NCBI GenBank assembly: GCA_963931865.1
Contig: OZ007506.1
Coordinates: 10,975,301 to 11,039,300 of the forward strand
DNA: 64,000 bases
Direction of reading: 5' to 3'
DNA from: Axinella damicornis
Lineage: Eukaryota; Porifera; Demospongiae; Axinellida; Axinellidae
Part shown: positions 40,445 through 52,900 of the stretch, piece after piece
Position numbering within the stretch: the stretch's first letter is position 1
Layout: each line of letters starts with the position of its first letter
The notes under the pieces: model-generated
The model's database searches: none
The model's input: the letters and a program-made list of their open reading frames with translations, nothing else
What the model was told of the DNA's origin: nothing
Program-made: the position numbers and the translations under genes

Positions 40445-40942
40445 ATGCAGGTACAACATCTGATCACCCTACATTATGTATCACCCTTTTATATCGGTTG
40501 ATGCAGACACTGAACACACTCTTAGAGTACATGTAGATTGCTTATTTTATGCTCATACTGTCCCATGTGGGCAAGAATCAGGATGATTGGGTAACCAGCT
40601 GTAAGATTTCATCTTGTGACAAGTGAATCAGGAGGTTTGTCCCTCTTCTTATCATCTCTTCACATCATCTAGTATGTGATATGTCATGTGCTATGTCATG
40701 TGCTATATCATGTGACTGTGTTGGCGCTTGTACATATGCAAGTGTATGTTAGTCAGATGATTATAAATTAAAGCCACCATTAGTGGATATCACTGCGAAG
40801 TTCTACAGAATAGTGCTTCCATACTGTTTTGTATTACTCCCTCTCTTCCCTCTCCTTTCCTCCCTCCATCCCTCTCCCCCCTCTCTCCCTCCCCCTCTCT
40901 TCCTCCCTCCCCCCCTCCCCTTCCTCCCTCCTTCCCTCCCAG

Positions 40943-43900
40943 ACCTTAGTATCACTGGCCCGTGCTAGCTCTGTTCCAAATATTACCCATCAGGCTGGCA
41001 CCTGCATCTGGAGGGGTGAATGTGCCACTTCACATTATGTTCCTGGTGGTAAGTTTGACTGTTTCTACAATGGAAATGCAACCAAGCTCGAAGAAGGAAC
41101 ACATCTTTATGAAATTATCCAGGAAACCTGTCCTCGGTATATCAAGCGTGGTGAAGTGTGTTGCGACCTTTCAATTGCGCTAACTCTACAGGATCAAATA
41201 AAGCAAGCACAGCAGCTTTTCAGTCGATGTCCAGCCTGTGTCAAAAATTTTGTCAACCATTTCTGCGTTGCAAGTTGTGATCCTGACCAGTCTCTGTTTA
41301 TGGATGTCCCAAGTTCTTCGCTCGTATCGCTGAATGCCACCACCTGGTACATAACAGCAGTCGATGTATACATCACCGAGGAGTATGCCAACAATTTGTA
41401 CAACTCTTGTAGGAGCGTGCAGTTCCCCCAGGACAGCGAAAAAGTAATTTCTCTTATGTGCGGAGGGAATGAGAAGTGTGATCCAGTAAAATGGCTCACA
41501 TTCCTCGGAAGCCCATTTCAAAACCATGTATCCCCTTTCCCAATAAATTATCTGTTTAATGACCCTGTTCCTGGCCATCCGGAAATGATCCCATACAATG
41601 CGTCAACTGCTGACTTTTATACCTGCAACGACACACGAGATGGTGTGATGTGCAGTTGTTCCGACTGTCCTGCCACCTGTCCACCCATTCCCAAGTTCCC
41701 TGTCTCCCACTTCCCCTCTGTGATCGTGGAAATCAGCATTGCAGCAGCTGGTGCCAGCATCTCCATTGTTGTCTTCCTTGTTGCTCTCTTGCTAGCTCTT
41801 GTGTGTCCTGTCCGGAAACCAGGATACGCTCCCATCTCCTCTGGGGACAGACAACCTTCTAAATATGGAACAGTAGAGGAAGAAGAGAAGAAGTATCCAA
41901 ACAATGAGTCCCCAACCAGCAGTATTGGGAGCATCAACTCAGACGACATTGCAACGAAGATTGATGAATCCGTCTCGTCTTCAATATGTTACCGTTATGC
42001 CAGAATTGGCCACGTGCTTGAAAACAAGATCAAGACAGTGTTCTACCGCTGGGGCTGGTTTGCTGCCAAGTATTGGTACCTAGTCCTCTTCTTTGCCCTG
42101 CTCATTTCTGCTGCTCTCAGTTTCGGTATGTTTTTTTTCAGCGTCACAACTGACCCAGTCGAACTATGGTCCTCACCAACTAGCCGGGCACGCCAGGAGA
42201 AAGACTACTTTGATGTTCATTTTAACCCATTCTACCGCACTGAACAAATCTTCATTACTGCTCCAAACGAGTCCAGTTTTACGTTTCAACCAGCTGGTGG
42301 TACCACAAAAGATTGGACCTTTGGACCAGTGTTCAATCAAGAAGTGCTAGAAGAGGTGTGTGTGTATGCATGTGTACGTCTGTGTGTGTGATTGCGTGCA
42401 CGTGTCCAAGTACATAACCAGGCCCATCCCGGCTTTTGTTCTTCGGAGATGTTTGACATATATCGAACCGATTGTGAACCTGACTGGTTTAAAAACGGGC
42501 TGCCGGTTTATGAACCGGTCGTCTGGTTTGCAATTGGGTCGGCCTGCTTTTGATAATCACGTGGAAATAGTCCCGTTTGAAAACTAGGCCGAACGGTTTG
42601 TAAACTGACTTAGCAATTTACAAATAGGTATACAAGCTGGCCGAACGACACACAAAAGTTAATGGCGTATAAGCTTAAGCATGCTGCAATGCTACATACG
42701 GGCAACAGACTCGTAGAGAGAATCAGCTACACGAGACTACGTACCTGGAGAGCAACATGTATCGACAGTCTAGTCTCCACCACATCCAGCAGGAATGGCT
42801 CCATCGTTGCTGACTGTGAAGAGCTTCTCTCGTTTCTACATGTGAAGGCGATTGATCGATGACCGTTGAACTTGAGGTGCTAAGCTGTCCAGCTCATGCG
42901 CGGGCCCGCTTTCTGACCGGCCGGCTTATTGACCCGCTTTCTGACTCCGCGTGTACCCGACTGGTTTACAAGCGGGCCAACCAGTTTATAATCCGGTTGA
43001 ACGGTCAATAAACAGGTCAAGGGTTCGAAATCGGGCCGTAGCATATATATACATGGAAGTAGACCTGGTACACAAGGTTTCATTTAGAAAGGCCCCCCGC
43101 CCGAGTCTTTGCTGCCTCTCCTTGAAAGAACTTATGTATGCATAAGACAACTCATGCCTCCCCCCTTACTTTGCCGCACTACAACTTTGCCACCTCTGGA
43201 ACGATTTTAGCATTCATCACGTGAATGTCGTCAGGTGGATGTAGGTGGGGCCAGTTGGCTAAGTTTGAATGCTCCACAGCTAATCCTGACTCCACACCCT
43301 CTTGACAACTCCACTTGGCCTACGTATGTTTGACCTGCTGAGGGGAATACCTGGCACTTATAGGAAATTATAGTCTTGAAGTAACTTTTTAGCGATTGTT
43401 GCACAATGCCGTACACTGTACAACTATGTGATAGTGCTGCAGAATAGTACTGTCACAAGGTTTCATTTAGAAAGGGGGGGGGGGGGGGGGGGGGACATTT
43501 GACATTTGTGGTGCTATATCCCGCACTGACTGCTCATGCAACAACACTCCTGCTAATTAACTATACTTGTAATGACTAGTGATCCCCCTCCCCCCCTCAG
43601 GTCCTTGAGCTGCAAAATTATCTGACCAACATGTCAGTACTCTACACTGATGATGGTGGTTCACAACACAACATCACACTCTCAGACATCTGCTTCAAAC
43701 CGGATAATGACTACTGTACGATTGAAAGTGTTGTAAACTACTTTCAGAACTCAATGGATAACCTGAAGTACCAGGACGCATTTAAGGTCAAGAATTCCTC
43801 CTACCATATCCACTACTGCACTCGGAACCCAAGTGACCCTAAGGCTGATCCTTACTTCCAAGACATTGACATCCCGTGTTTGGCGCAATATGGAGGGTTT

Positions 43901-46900
43901 GTTGATCCTAATGTCGCCCTGGGAGGGTTTCAAAGTGAGTCAAGGATGGTGTTTCATGCTGTATATACACTCTGGGTTGTTGCAAGAAATTCCTTTCCCC
44001 AACTTACTAGTTTGTTTAGCCCTCCTTCCATCCGTCCCTCCCTCCCTCCCCTCCTCCCCCTCCATTCCTCCCTCCCTCTCTCTCTCCCTCCTCCCCCTCT
44101 CCCCCCTCCCTTCATTCCTCCCCCCACACCCTCTCCAGAGGATGAAAATGGATACAACTATGACACCTCGACAGCCCTGTTAGTGACTTTCATTGTGAAC
44201 AATCATGTTGGCAAGGGCGCAAACAAGATGGCGGAAACTTGGGAGAAGGCGTTCCTGGACTACCTACACCAGTACAAAGCAAAACACATTGACATTACCT
44301 TCTCAGCTGAGGTACATGTACATGCACCAGCTTCATACAATCATGTATCTAACTCAAGTGCATATATAGATGCAATGTCTTTTATTAGATGTATGGCTCT
44401 AAATATTTGAGCTGTATGTACTATGCTCGGTAGTGTCTCGCTAAAATGCCCCCTTTGAAAATACACCCCCCCCCCCCCCCCCCCCCCCTCTTTTCCGCCC
44501 AAGTTCCTGCATAGGGTAGTTTGACTCATTATAACGCCCCCTGGTGAGAACTACCTGTGCGCAGCTTCAGATCGTCTCTCAGATTAGTCGCTGTTGACAT
44601 CGACAATACAAATCATCTCGCTGCCACTCTTTTGCAGGAAGTACCAAGAAATGTCCCGTGGTACATGACCGACAGTAGCTATTGCTGTTCTGTAGGATGG
44701 CTACAGCGAAGTTGTCGTGAATGTTGTGGCCCTCGCGTTGAAGTGGCAGCTGTTCATGCCGACGAAAATACGCCCCCTCCCCACTTTGGGCTGGATGTAG
44801 ATGTAGTGTACAAAATGGGCATATTAACGGACACTATCAATACATTAAGATTTTAGCGTGTGTGTGTCTGTCTGTGCGTGACGGAAGTGGGATGTTCGTG
44901 GGGCGGGACTAGACTACTGACGCGCGACCTTCATACTTCGATTTACTGAACCTCAAACTCCACGAAGAATGTTCGCGTACATCGGGTGCCCGGGCATGGG
45001 CAGCAGCAGTTGAAGCGGACGCACGGGGAGCAGCAGCTGAAGCGGACACAATTGAGGAGTAGCAGCTAAAGTGGACGCCATCGGGGAGCAGCAGCTGCAT
45101 GAAGCGGACGCAAACGGGGAGCAGCAGCTAAAGCTGACGCAATCGGAGAGCAGCAGCTCTGCACAGAGAGCTGTCCGGCGCCGGATTACTCACGGTAGGC
45201 GAACGGGGGGGAAGTAGCTGAGCGAACGAAGCTACTTGTACTAGTGTATATTGTTTTACATTTGTGCATGCTTGCACACACAATCATGCACACACACATT
45301 ATTATGCACACACTCACATACACGTGTGCATGCACACACATACTCCCCCCCCACACACCCACACCCACACCCATACATACATACATAGCGAGCAATTGAA
45401 GATGAGATAAATCGCGAAAGTAGAACTGATGTCTTTACCATTGGGGCCAGCTATCTGATCATGTTCATCTACATCACATTCTTCCTGGGACACATCCGTA
45501 GCCTAGCAACATTCTTGGTGAGTAGTTTGAGATTGTGACTAGTATGAGAATTGTCATCATAAGCATGCAAGTTCCCAGAGCTGAAAATAAAAGTTAGTAT
45601 TGCTTGGTCAGTATGTCCTACACTCCGGGTTAGGGGGAAAATTGTGCTGCGTAAATAATTAGTTTCCTGGTAGGGGAAAAATTGTGCCACGTAAGTAATT
45701 AATTACACTCCTGGTAGGGGAAAAATTGTGCCGCGTCATCTAATGTACCTTATAATTTCGTACTCCCTATTAATTCATAGCCTCGTTCCCAGGCCCCGCC
45801 CAGCTTTTCGTCACTTACAGTACGGAAAAACGGGTGAGGGCCTTTATCACGTGCGTTATGTCAGGCTAGAGAGACGGGTAGAATGAACTTAATTGAACGT
45901 GGGCACACTGACCGCAAATATGCAGCGTGTGAAGCCGGCTCATTCAGCGCTCGACTGTTAGCTGCCTGAAGATCGACGGTAGCTGTACTTTGGCAGTCTA
46001 TGTGAACAGTAAGCTTAAGTGTTGAGAACGACTCATACAAACCTGTAAACGGGTTATTTTGGGATTCAATTCGGCCAGTTCTCAGCAAGGCCAAGGAACG
46101 GCCGTCTTGGCGTCTCACGCAGAACCTGGTGCGATTCCAGAGTCTTGAGCACCAATAATGCGGCTGCTGTGTAGTATAGGGTGATATATAGCGCTGTCAG
46201 CTATCAGAGAACGAATTGTGCCGCGTAAATAATTAATGAAATAATTGACTACTTCGGAATGGCCTACAAAGATTCTGACTACACCACCGTGATCGCTATG
46301 TAGCAGTGACACAAACGTACAATTTTGTGCTGAAACTCACCTTGGTGCTGGAGATACGAGCACTTTGTTGTGCCGCCGGCCACCAATGCTCAAGCGCTCT
46401 CTTCGACTTTCGTAGCCAGTACAGCTCTCACGAAGGACCCACAAGATTGTGACCACACGACTGTGATCGCTGTCGTCCACTGACGCTTACGTGCCGAAAC
46501 TCACTGTGCTGGCGAAGTTGTGAGCGCTGTAATATTTTCTTGTCTTCTCTTTGGCCTCCATTGCTAGCGATCGACTGAGCGTGGTTGCCACGTGGCATGT
46601 ACGTTAATTGTAACAAACTGCGATACGCTCTACAGCGAGTCAAAACCAGGGTTGCGACAGCTACCAGGAGTGTGGTTGCCCCTCGATGTAATTAATAATA
46701 AACGTTTGACTACCTCGGAATGGCCTACAAAGATTCTGACTACACCGTCGTGATCACTATCCTGCAGTGACATAAACGTATCATAATTGTGCTGAAACTC
46801 CCATTGGTGGTGAAGATACAAGCGCTTTTGTCGTGCTGTTGGCCACCATTGCTCGATTGCCTCTTCAACGTTGGTTGCCTGTACAGTCTTACGAAGCCCC

Positions 46901-49900
46901 CACAAAGATTCTGACCACACACCCATGATCGCTGTTGTTCACTGACGCTTACATACGGAAACTCAACGTGCTGGCGAAGTTTTTAGCTCTGTAATAAGTT
47001 CTTGTCTTCCCTTTGGACGCCATTGCTGACTCGATCAAGCTCGAGTCGAGCATGGTCCTCACGTGGCATGTGCGTTAATTGGAATGAACTGCAACCCCTA
47101 GCTTGTGCGATCAGCGAATTGCAACCGGAAAATTGTGCCACGTAATTAATCTAACTAATCAAACCTCACAGCACGCAGGAAAGGTCTGCAGAGATTCTGA
47201 CTACACCGTCGTGATTGTCATCCAGTGACTCTTATAATAATTGTACTGAAACTCACCTTGGTGGTGGAGATCAAAAGCGCATAAGTAGGTCGCGCGGAGT
47301 AAGAGCGTGTAACTTCCGGGAAAATCAAATCGGGCAAAATACATGAGTTGTACTAAAAATAGCTATAGCATGTCTAGAGCGGCGACACTGTGGTCATTAT
47401 TGGGGCGAGCCTGAGCGAGCCCCACATAGTCGTGCTCTCCATGATGTCCGTACAGTTGGTGTCCGTAACTTCTGGTGTTCTTTTTGTGTATGACCGTATA
47501 TATACGGATCCAAGTGGAAAATCGTAAGGCTGCGCTGCCAACCCGTGTGCTGAATCGACTACGTGTACAACTCGCCTACCAAAACGCACGGCAGTACCGG
47601 GTCAAGCCTGCTATGTTTTACGCTGCATGGTGCTACAAACTACGTACTACAGACTTGCAGAGGTCAGCTGGAGGGAGAGATTCTCTCGGCAACTTGGGGT
47701 ACTCCTCTCAGGTACAGTGTAGCCTTGTTCACAGACTGTCCCACGCTCAGCTTTTCGTTGCTTGCCGTACGTCGCTTGCAGTACGGCAAGTGATGAAAAG
47801 CTGGGCGTGGGACTGGGAACGAGGCTATCACGAACTTGAAACTGCAGACCGTCAATGATGAACGACAATTGGCTACGTCGCCGGCCCCACCCCCAGCATC
47901 ACTCAGAGAATGATTAATTATTGGCATGCAGTACGTCAGTTTGTCAGGCGAGCCCCGCAATGCCATGCATTCTCCTAGTTATTCTGTGTTGTTGTGCACA
48001 GCTGTGTAATTCTGAGCCAGGAAGCAACAGCGACAGCTACCAGAGAACGCTCTGCTCTACGGCTGTGCTGAAGGCTAACCTAGTTAGCCTCGTACCCAGG
48101 CTGTACGAGGCTATAACCTAGTCTATACTCGAACACAGTCACAACAACGGTTATTGTGTGGATGTGCTTACCTGAGGCTGGAGGTGGAGGACGTCAACAT
48201 CAGCAACGATCGCCACGGTGGGTTATAGGTTCAAATAAGCTCAGCTGGAGCCAAATTGCTATAGCCACTTATATCTTTGCACTTCGCTAACGCGATCACA
48301 ATTACCGCCGTACGGCTTCAGGTACAACCGGATGTTGTACAACTCAAGTATTCCGCCTGCACCACGGGCGCCTATTGAAGTTACACGCTCTTACTCCGGG
48401 CGGGCGATCTACTTATGCGCTCTTGTGGAGATACAAGCGCTTTTGTCTTGCCATCGGCCGCCATTGCTCGATCGCTCTCTTTGACATTGGTTGCCAGTAC
48501 AGTCATACGAAGGGCCCACAAGGATTCTGACCACACAGCCTTAATCGCTGTTGTTCACTGACACTTACATGCCAACACACACAGTGCTGGCAAAGTTGTA
48601 AGTGCTGTTATAATTTTGTGTCTTCCCTTTGGTTGCCATTGGTAGCGATCGACTGAGCTTGGTTGCCACTTGGCATGTGCGTTAATTGGAACTAGCTGCT
48701 ATACTTAGCTTGTGCTACGGCAAGTCGCATCCGGCGTTATAACGTACAATTTTCTTTGCTACATCCTACCTTTCCTCACAGTCCGGCTAGGAAATTGTCT
48801 GAAGGTCAATCGACTTGCCACTTCACAAATGTAGTGTGGGCTACATTTTGCTTCTTACTCGAAGGCCCATCATCGCCCTGTGGCTCAGGAGGATGTCGCT
48901 TCATGGCCACCCAGATTGGACCAAGCACTCCACAGGGGCAAGGTAAGACAAGAATAAGAAGTAGCTAACGTGGAAGGCAGCTAGCTCTTGCGCGTGCACT
49001 CTTGATCTCGATCTTGATCTCGTGCACGTGATTGTTGTAGGGCCACATGCGTTATCACATGCGTACAACTACATGTTCTATAACTTCACCAGGCTAGGCT
49101 CGCGGTATGAGGCTGTGATTGCGACTGTACGAAGCGGCTAAAGAACTGACCGCCACCATTCTGAGTCACAAGGGGAACCTACGTAGGAAAAAGAAGCGGA
49201 ATGTAGACCATGCTATTTATTGCAGGCACTGTCACTAATATGCGCCCGGACAAAGAGGCCAGTCAAGTAATCATTTGTCCGGCCATTTCCTTTTCTTGTG
49301 TGGAAATTGACCGTTGTCCGCACATTATTTTCAGCTCTTCAGTTCCCCTCTCTCCTTCCTCCCTCCCTCCTCCTTTATTCCCTTCCACTCTCCCCAATCC
49401 TCCTCCCTCCCTTCCTCCTTCCTTCCCGCCACAGGTTGACCTGAAGATCCTGGTCGGGTTGTTTGGTGTGATACTGGTGCTGGTTGCAGTGTTGGCTGCC
49501 CTAGGTCTCCTCAGCTACATCGGGGTTACTGGATCACTCATCATCATTGAAGTTGTACCCTTCCTTGTGCTTGCTGTTGGTGTTGACAACCTCTTTATCC
49601 TGGTCCACTCCTATGAGGTGAGGAATTGTCCCCTTTTCTACCTACAGTAGGGGTTGATAAAACGTTTACGTTCCGTTGCAATGATCGTTCAACAGTGTTG
49701 TTCCGTTGTACAATTGCTGATTCAGCAACTATCACTGTTCATAGTGTTTATCTCCAATCACAAGACAGTAACACAAAGTCCAGCCTATACGTAGCTAAAT
49801 CCTTTCCTACATGTAGTTCCAAGAGCGTTTTCTTTGTGTGCACCGTTTCAGCAATGATCAAAAGCTGTGGACACCAAACAAAGGCCAGCAGGGAGAGAGC

Positions 49901-52900
49901 AGAGGCCTACACTGTACATGTAAAGAGTAGAACAGTGTTGGATATAGGCTGCATCCTACATCATATAGAGTCGGTAGACTCTATTACCAACTCTATATGT
50001 AGGGATATGACGTGGGAGTGCCTGGTTTGCAAACCAGCAAACCAGGCACTCCCAAAACGGGCAAATTGTGCTAGCTCAATGTTGCTTCAATCTCTCACGA
50101 TGGTTTTCACACAAAGCACCAGCATTTCCAGCTGAGCTGTGCACCATCCCATTGCTTTTTCGCAACCTCCAAGTCCTCACCAGGTAGCTGCAGCTGCCCA
50201 CTCAATAACTATGGTTTCGTTTGTCACATGATTTTCTCCTTTGTACGCATGCACACTTAAACGATCTTTTAGCAGTGATACTTAATTACTACTCAAAATC
50301 GCTGAATTAGAAGTGCCTTACGCCGTTGTGTTATCATGAGCGAGGTACTTCATAAGACAGGTAAATTCTCTGTGCATCAATACATTAAGATTTTAACGGG
50401 TGTGTGTGTGTGTGTGATGTTCGTGGGGCGGGACTAGACGCGACCTTCATACTTCAATTTACTGAACCTCAAACTCCATGAAGGATGTTTGAGAACATTG
50501 GGCCTATAGCATGGGCTGGAATCTTCCAGAACAGCTGGGGCTACAAGCAGATGCATGCAATCAGGGAGCAGCAGTTGAAGCGGACGCAATTGGGAGCAGC
50601 AGTTGAAGCAGATCGATGCAATCGGGGAGCAACAGCTGAAGCTGACACAATCGGGGAGCAGCAGCTCTGCACAGAGAGCTGGATTTCTCACTTAGGTGAA
50701 CCAGGGGGAAGTACCTGAGCGAACTTGTGCCTCAATGGCTGTGGGGCTGGACTACTTGTCATGAATACTGGACAGCCTCCGTGTGCAACTTAGAAAACCG
50801 CTGCAGCTGTTTACACACACCTGTACCTCCTTCCAAACTAATCCAGATTCAATCCTGGTTCAACCCACATCCTGCAGTGTTATGTAAACCGGTTTCCAAT
50901 CCAGATTAGAGCGGTTACACGGATCCTGTTAAGTTTAATCCGGATCCTGAACTAGTTTAAACGCCTGGTGTAAACGGGGCTGAATATGACATGCCATCAC
51001 TGAGAAAAAATTTTGCCTCTACTTTTTCAAACCCATAAAATGCGTAGTTTACTAGTCATGGTATGTGCAACACTACCGTAAGGGGACGGGGTTGCTGGAT
51101 GTAGCTAGCTATGCCCTGATGTCAGATTGTAAGGTGTTGCTACCTAATCACCCCAACAAATGAAAGCTATGAGGGTTTCTCATGTTGGTATAGTGATGGG
51201 TGTGGACCTTCTGCTGGGCATTGAGCAGGCTTTGATTCTTCGTTCCATTTCTATTGTTCTATTCATTTTTGATGGTTGCTCTTGTGATCAATGTAAATCT
51301 GGAGCGAGTCGGGCATTCACATCAGATGACAGTCATAATTATAGGTCACCTATGTACTTGCAATGGCTCTAAGCAATTAAGTTTAAAATTCCAGCCTCAC
51401 TCACACTTCTGGTCAGTATTGATACATATTCTGCACAGTAGCTATGTCATGAAAAGATAGCCACGCCCCCATGATGTCATAGTCACCTACGTACTTGCAA
51501 TGGCTCCAAGCAATTAAGTTTAAAATTCCAGCCTCACTCACACTTCTGGTCAGTATTGATACATATTCTGCACAGTTGCTACGTCATGAAAAGATAGCCA
51601 CGCCCCCATGATGTCATAGTCACGATCGATGGATCTTGAGAAAAACAGGTTGGTAGAAGTTCCTCTGTGACCTCAAAATGGTGTCGTGCTAGAATCGTAG
51701 CAAGGCAAAACTGCTAGTCTTGGCAGTTTGCAGACAGGCGAGTATTACGGTGAAGCCATAGTTATTGAGTGGGCGGTTTCAAGCGCCTCGTGAGACTTCA
51801 AAGTTGTCAAAAAACGATGGGGTCGTGCACTGCTCAGTGTAAAATGTTGCTGTTTTGTGCAAACACCGTCGTGAGGGAGTCAGCCAAATTTGAACTAGCC
51901 CGTCTGAAGAAAGAAGAAGAAGAAGAAGAAAACCGATTTTGGCAGTTTGGCGACTTTCTGGTGCTGTACTTTTGTGTTCATGCACTGGGAGTCTTCTTGA
52001 CCAGGAAAACAGTCGAAGATGAATAGTAAGTTGTCATAAAGGCTTGTATGTTGCACGCTTTTGAGATTTCAAGAGATGCTTTGTACATGTATTAGCATAT
52101 ATTGCGTGTCCGCTCTATCCCTACATATAGATCTACCGAGTCTATGACGTATATTAGCATTGAAAATTGCATTACGCTGGAAACCGTAAAGATGGTGCGG
52201 TGCGCAAGATGCTAATGTAGCCAAAATTTCTGAAACTACGGTAGCAACTCTGAACCATATGCTCACCATGTACATGTAAGACAGTTGAACAAAACGAAAC
52301 GTTAACCGTTTAATGCCATCTTCTGTATATGTACCTCCTCCCTCCTCCCACTTTTCTCCTCCTCCCCTACCACCATTTCCCCTCCCCCTACCAATACTTT
52401 CCTTCCCCTATCACCATTTCTCCTCCCCTACCATACTTTCCCCTATTCCCTCTTACCCCCTACCATCCTTGCTCCTCCTCCCCCTTTCCTCTCCTCCCTC
52501 ATCCTTGCCCCTTTTCCCGCCTCTCCCCTTCCTCCCTCCTCCTTTCTCCTTCCTCTCCGTCTTCCCTCCCATGATGCACGTGACAGTTATCCACTCTAGT
52601 GCTAATCCACTCATCTTTCCCCTACCACTCACAACATAACACACATGCATCATTTCTCCAGCGCCAACTGAAGAAGTTTGCCAACCGTCACCAAGGCAAC
52701 CTCCGGCAGGTCCCAATCCCAGAGATAATTGGTCGAGCCGTAGGTGAAGTTGCTCCTAGCCTGCTACTCACCTCCCTCTCTGAGACCAGTGCCTTTCTCC
52801 TTGGAGGAGTGTCCTCCATGCCTGCTGTAAGGAGCTTCTCCTTCTATGCTGGTACTGCCGTCTTCTTCAACTTCCTGCTACAGGTGGGCTCCATTTGGAA

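Larger units (their letters stand above)
34447..40942. other. intergenic region between LCMT1 and NPC1, repeat-dominated
   Basis: Contains the elements listed separately (35815-36459, 36913-37304, 38811-38880, 38915-39439, 39501-40444) and a 112-bp tandem duplication (37292-37515). Two frames are unassigned: 36502-36711 minus, with YLAEDYWKRFFWPLLALGTP, and about 38435-38830 plus, which lacks an ATG. The first exon of NPC1 (signal peptide) should lie here, or be beyond recognition; I could not find it. Confidence 0.5.
47130..48740 (+). repeat. family B repeat, third copy in NPC1 intron 4, split by element C
   Basis: Left half 47130-47272 (AAATTGTGCCACGTAATTAA to GGTGGTGGAGATC). Right half 48425-48740 (GTGGAGATACAAGCGCTTTT onward). 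The interruption is exactly element C copy 2, and the break duplicates GTGGAGATM. Confidence 0.7.

Noticed and set aside
40829..40942. Upstream extension of the first NPC1 exon with an ATG at 40829
   Set aside because: The extension is CT-rich intron sequence ending in CCTCCCAG, a clear acceptor; a 38-residue Ser/Pro leader is not a signal peptide.
43071..43474. 22-bp direct repeat (TCACAAGGTTTCATTTAGAA) 382 bp apart, LTR-like
   Set aside because: Too short and without other LTR features; more likely two copies of a small repeat.
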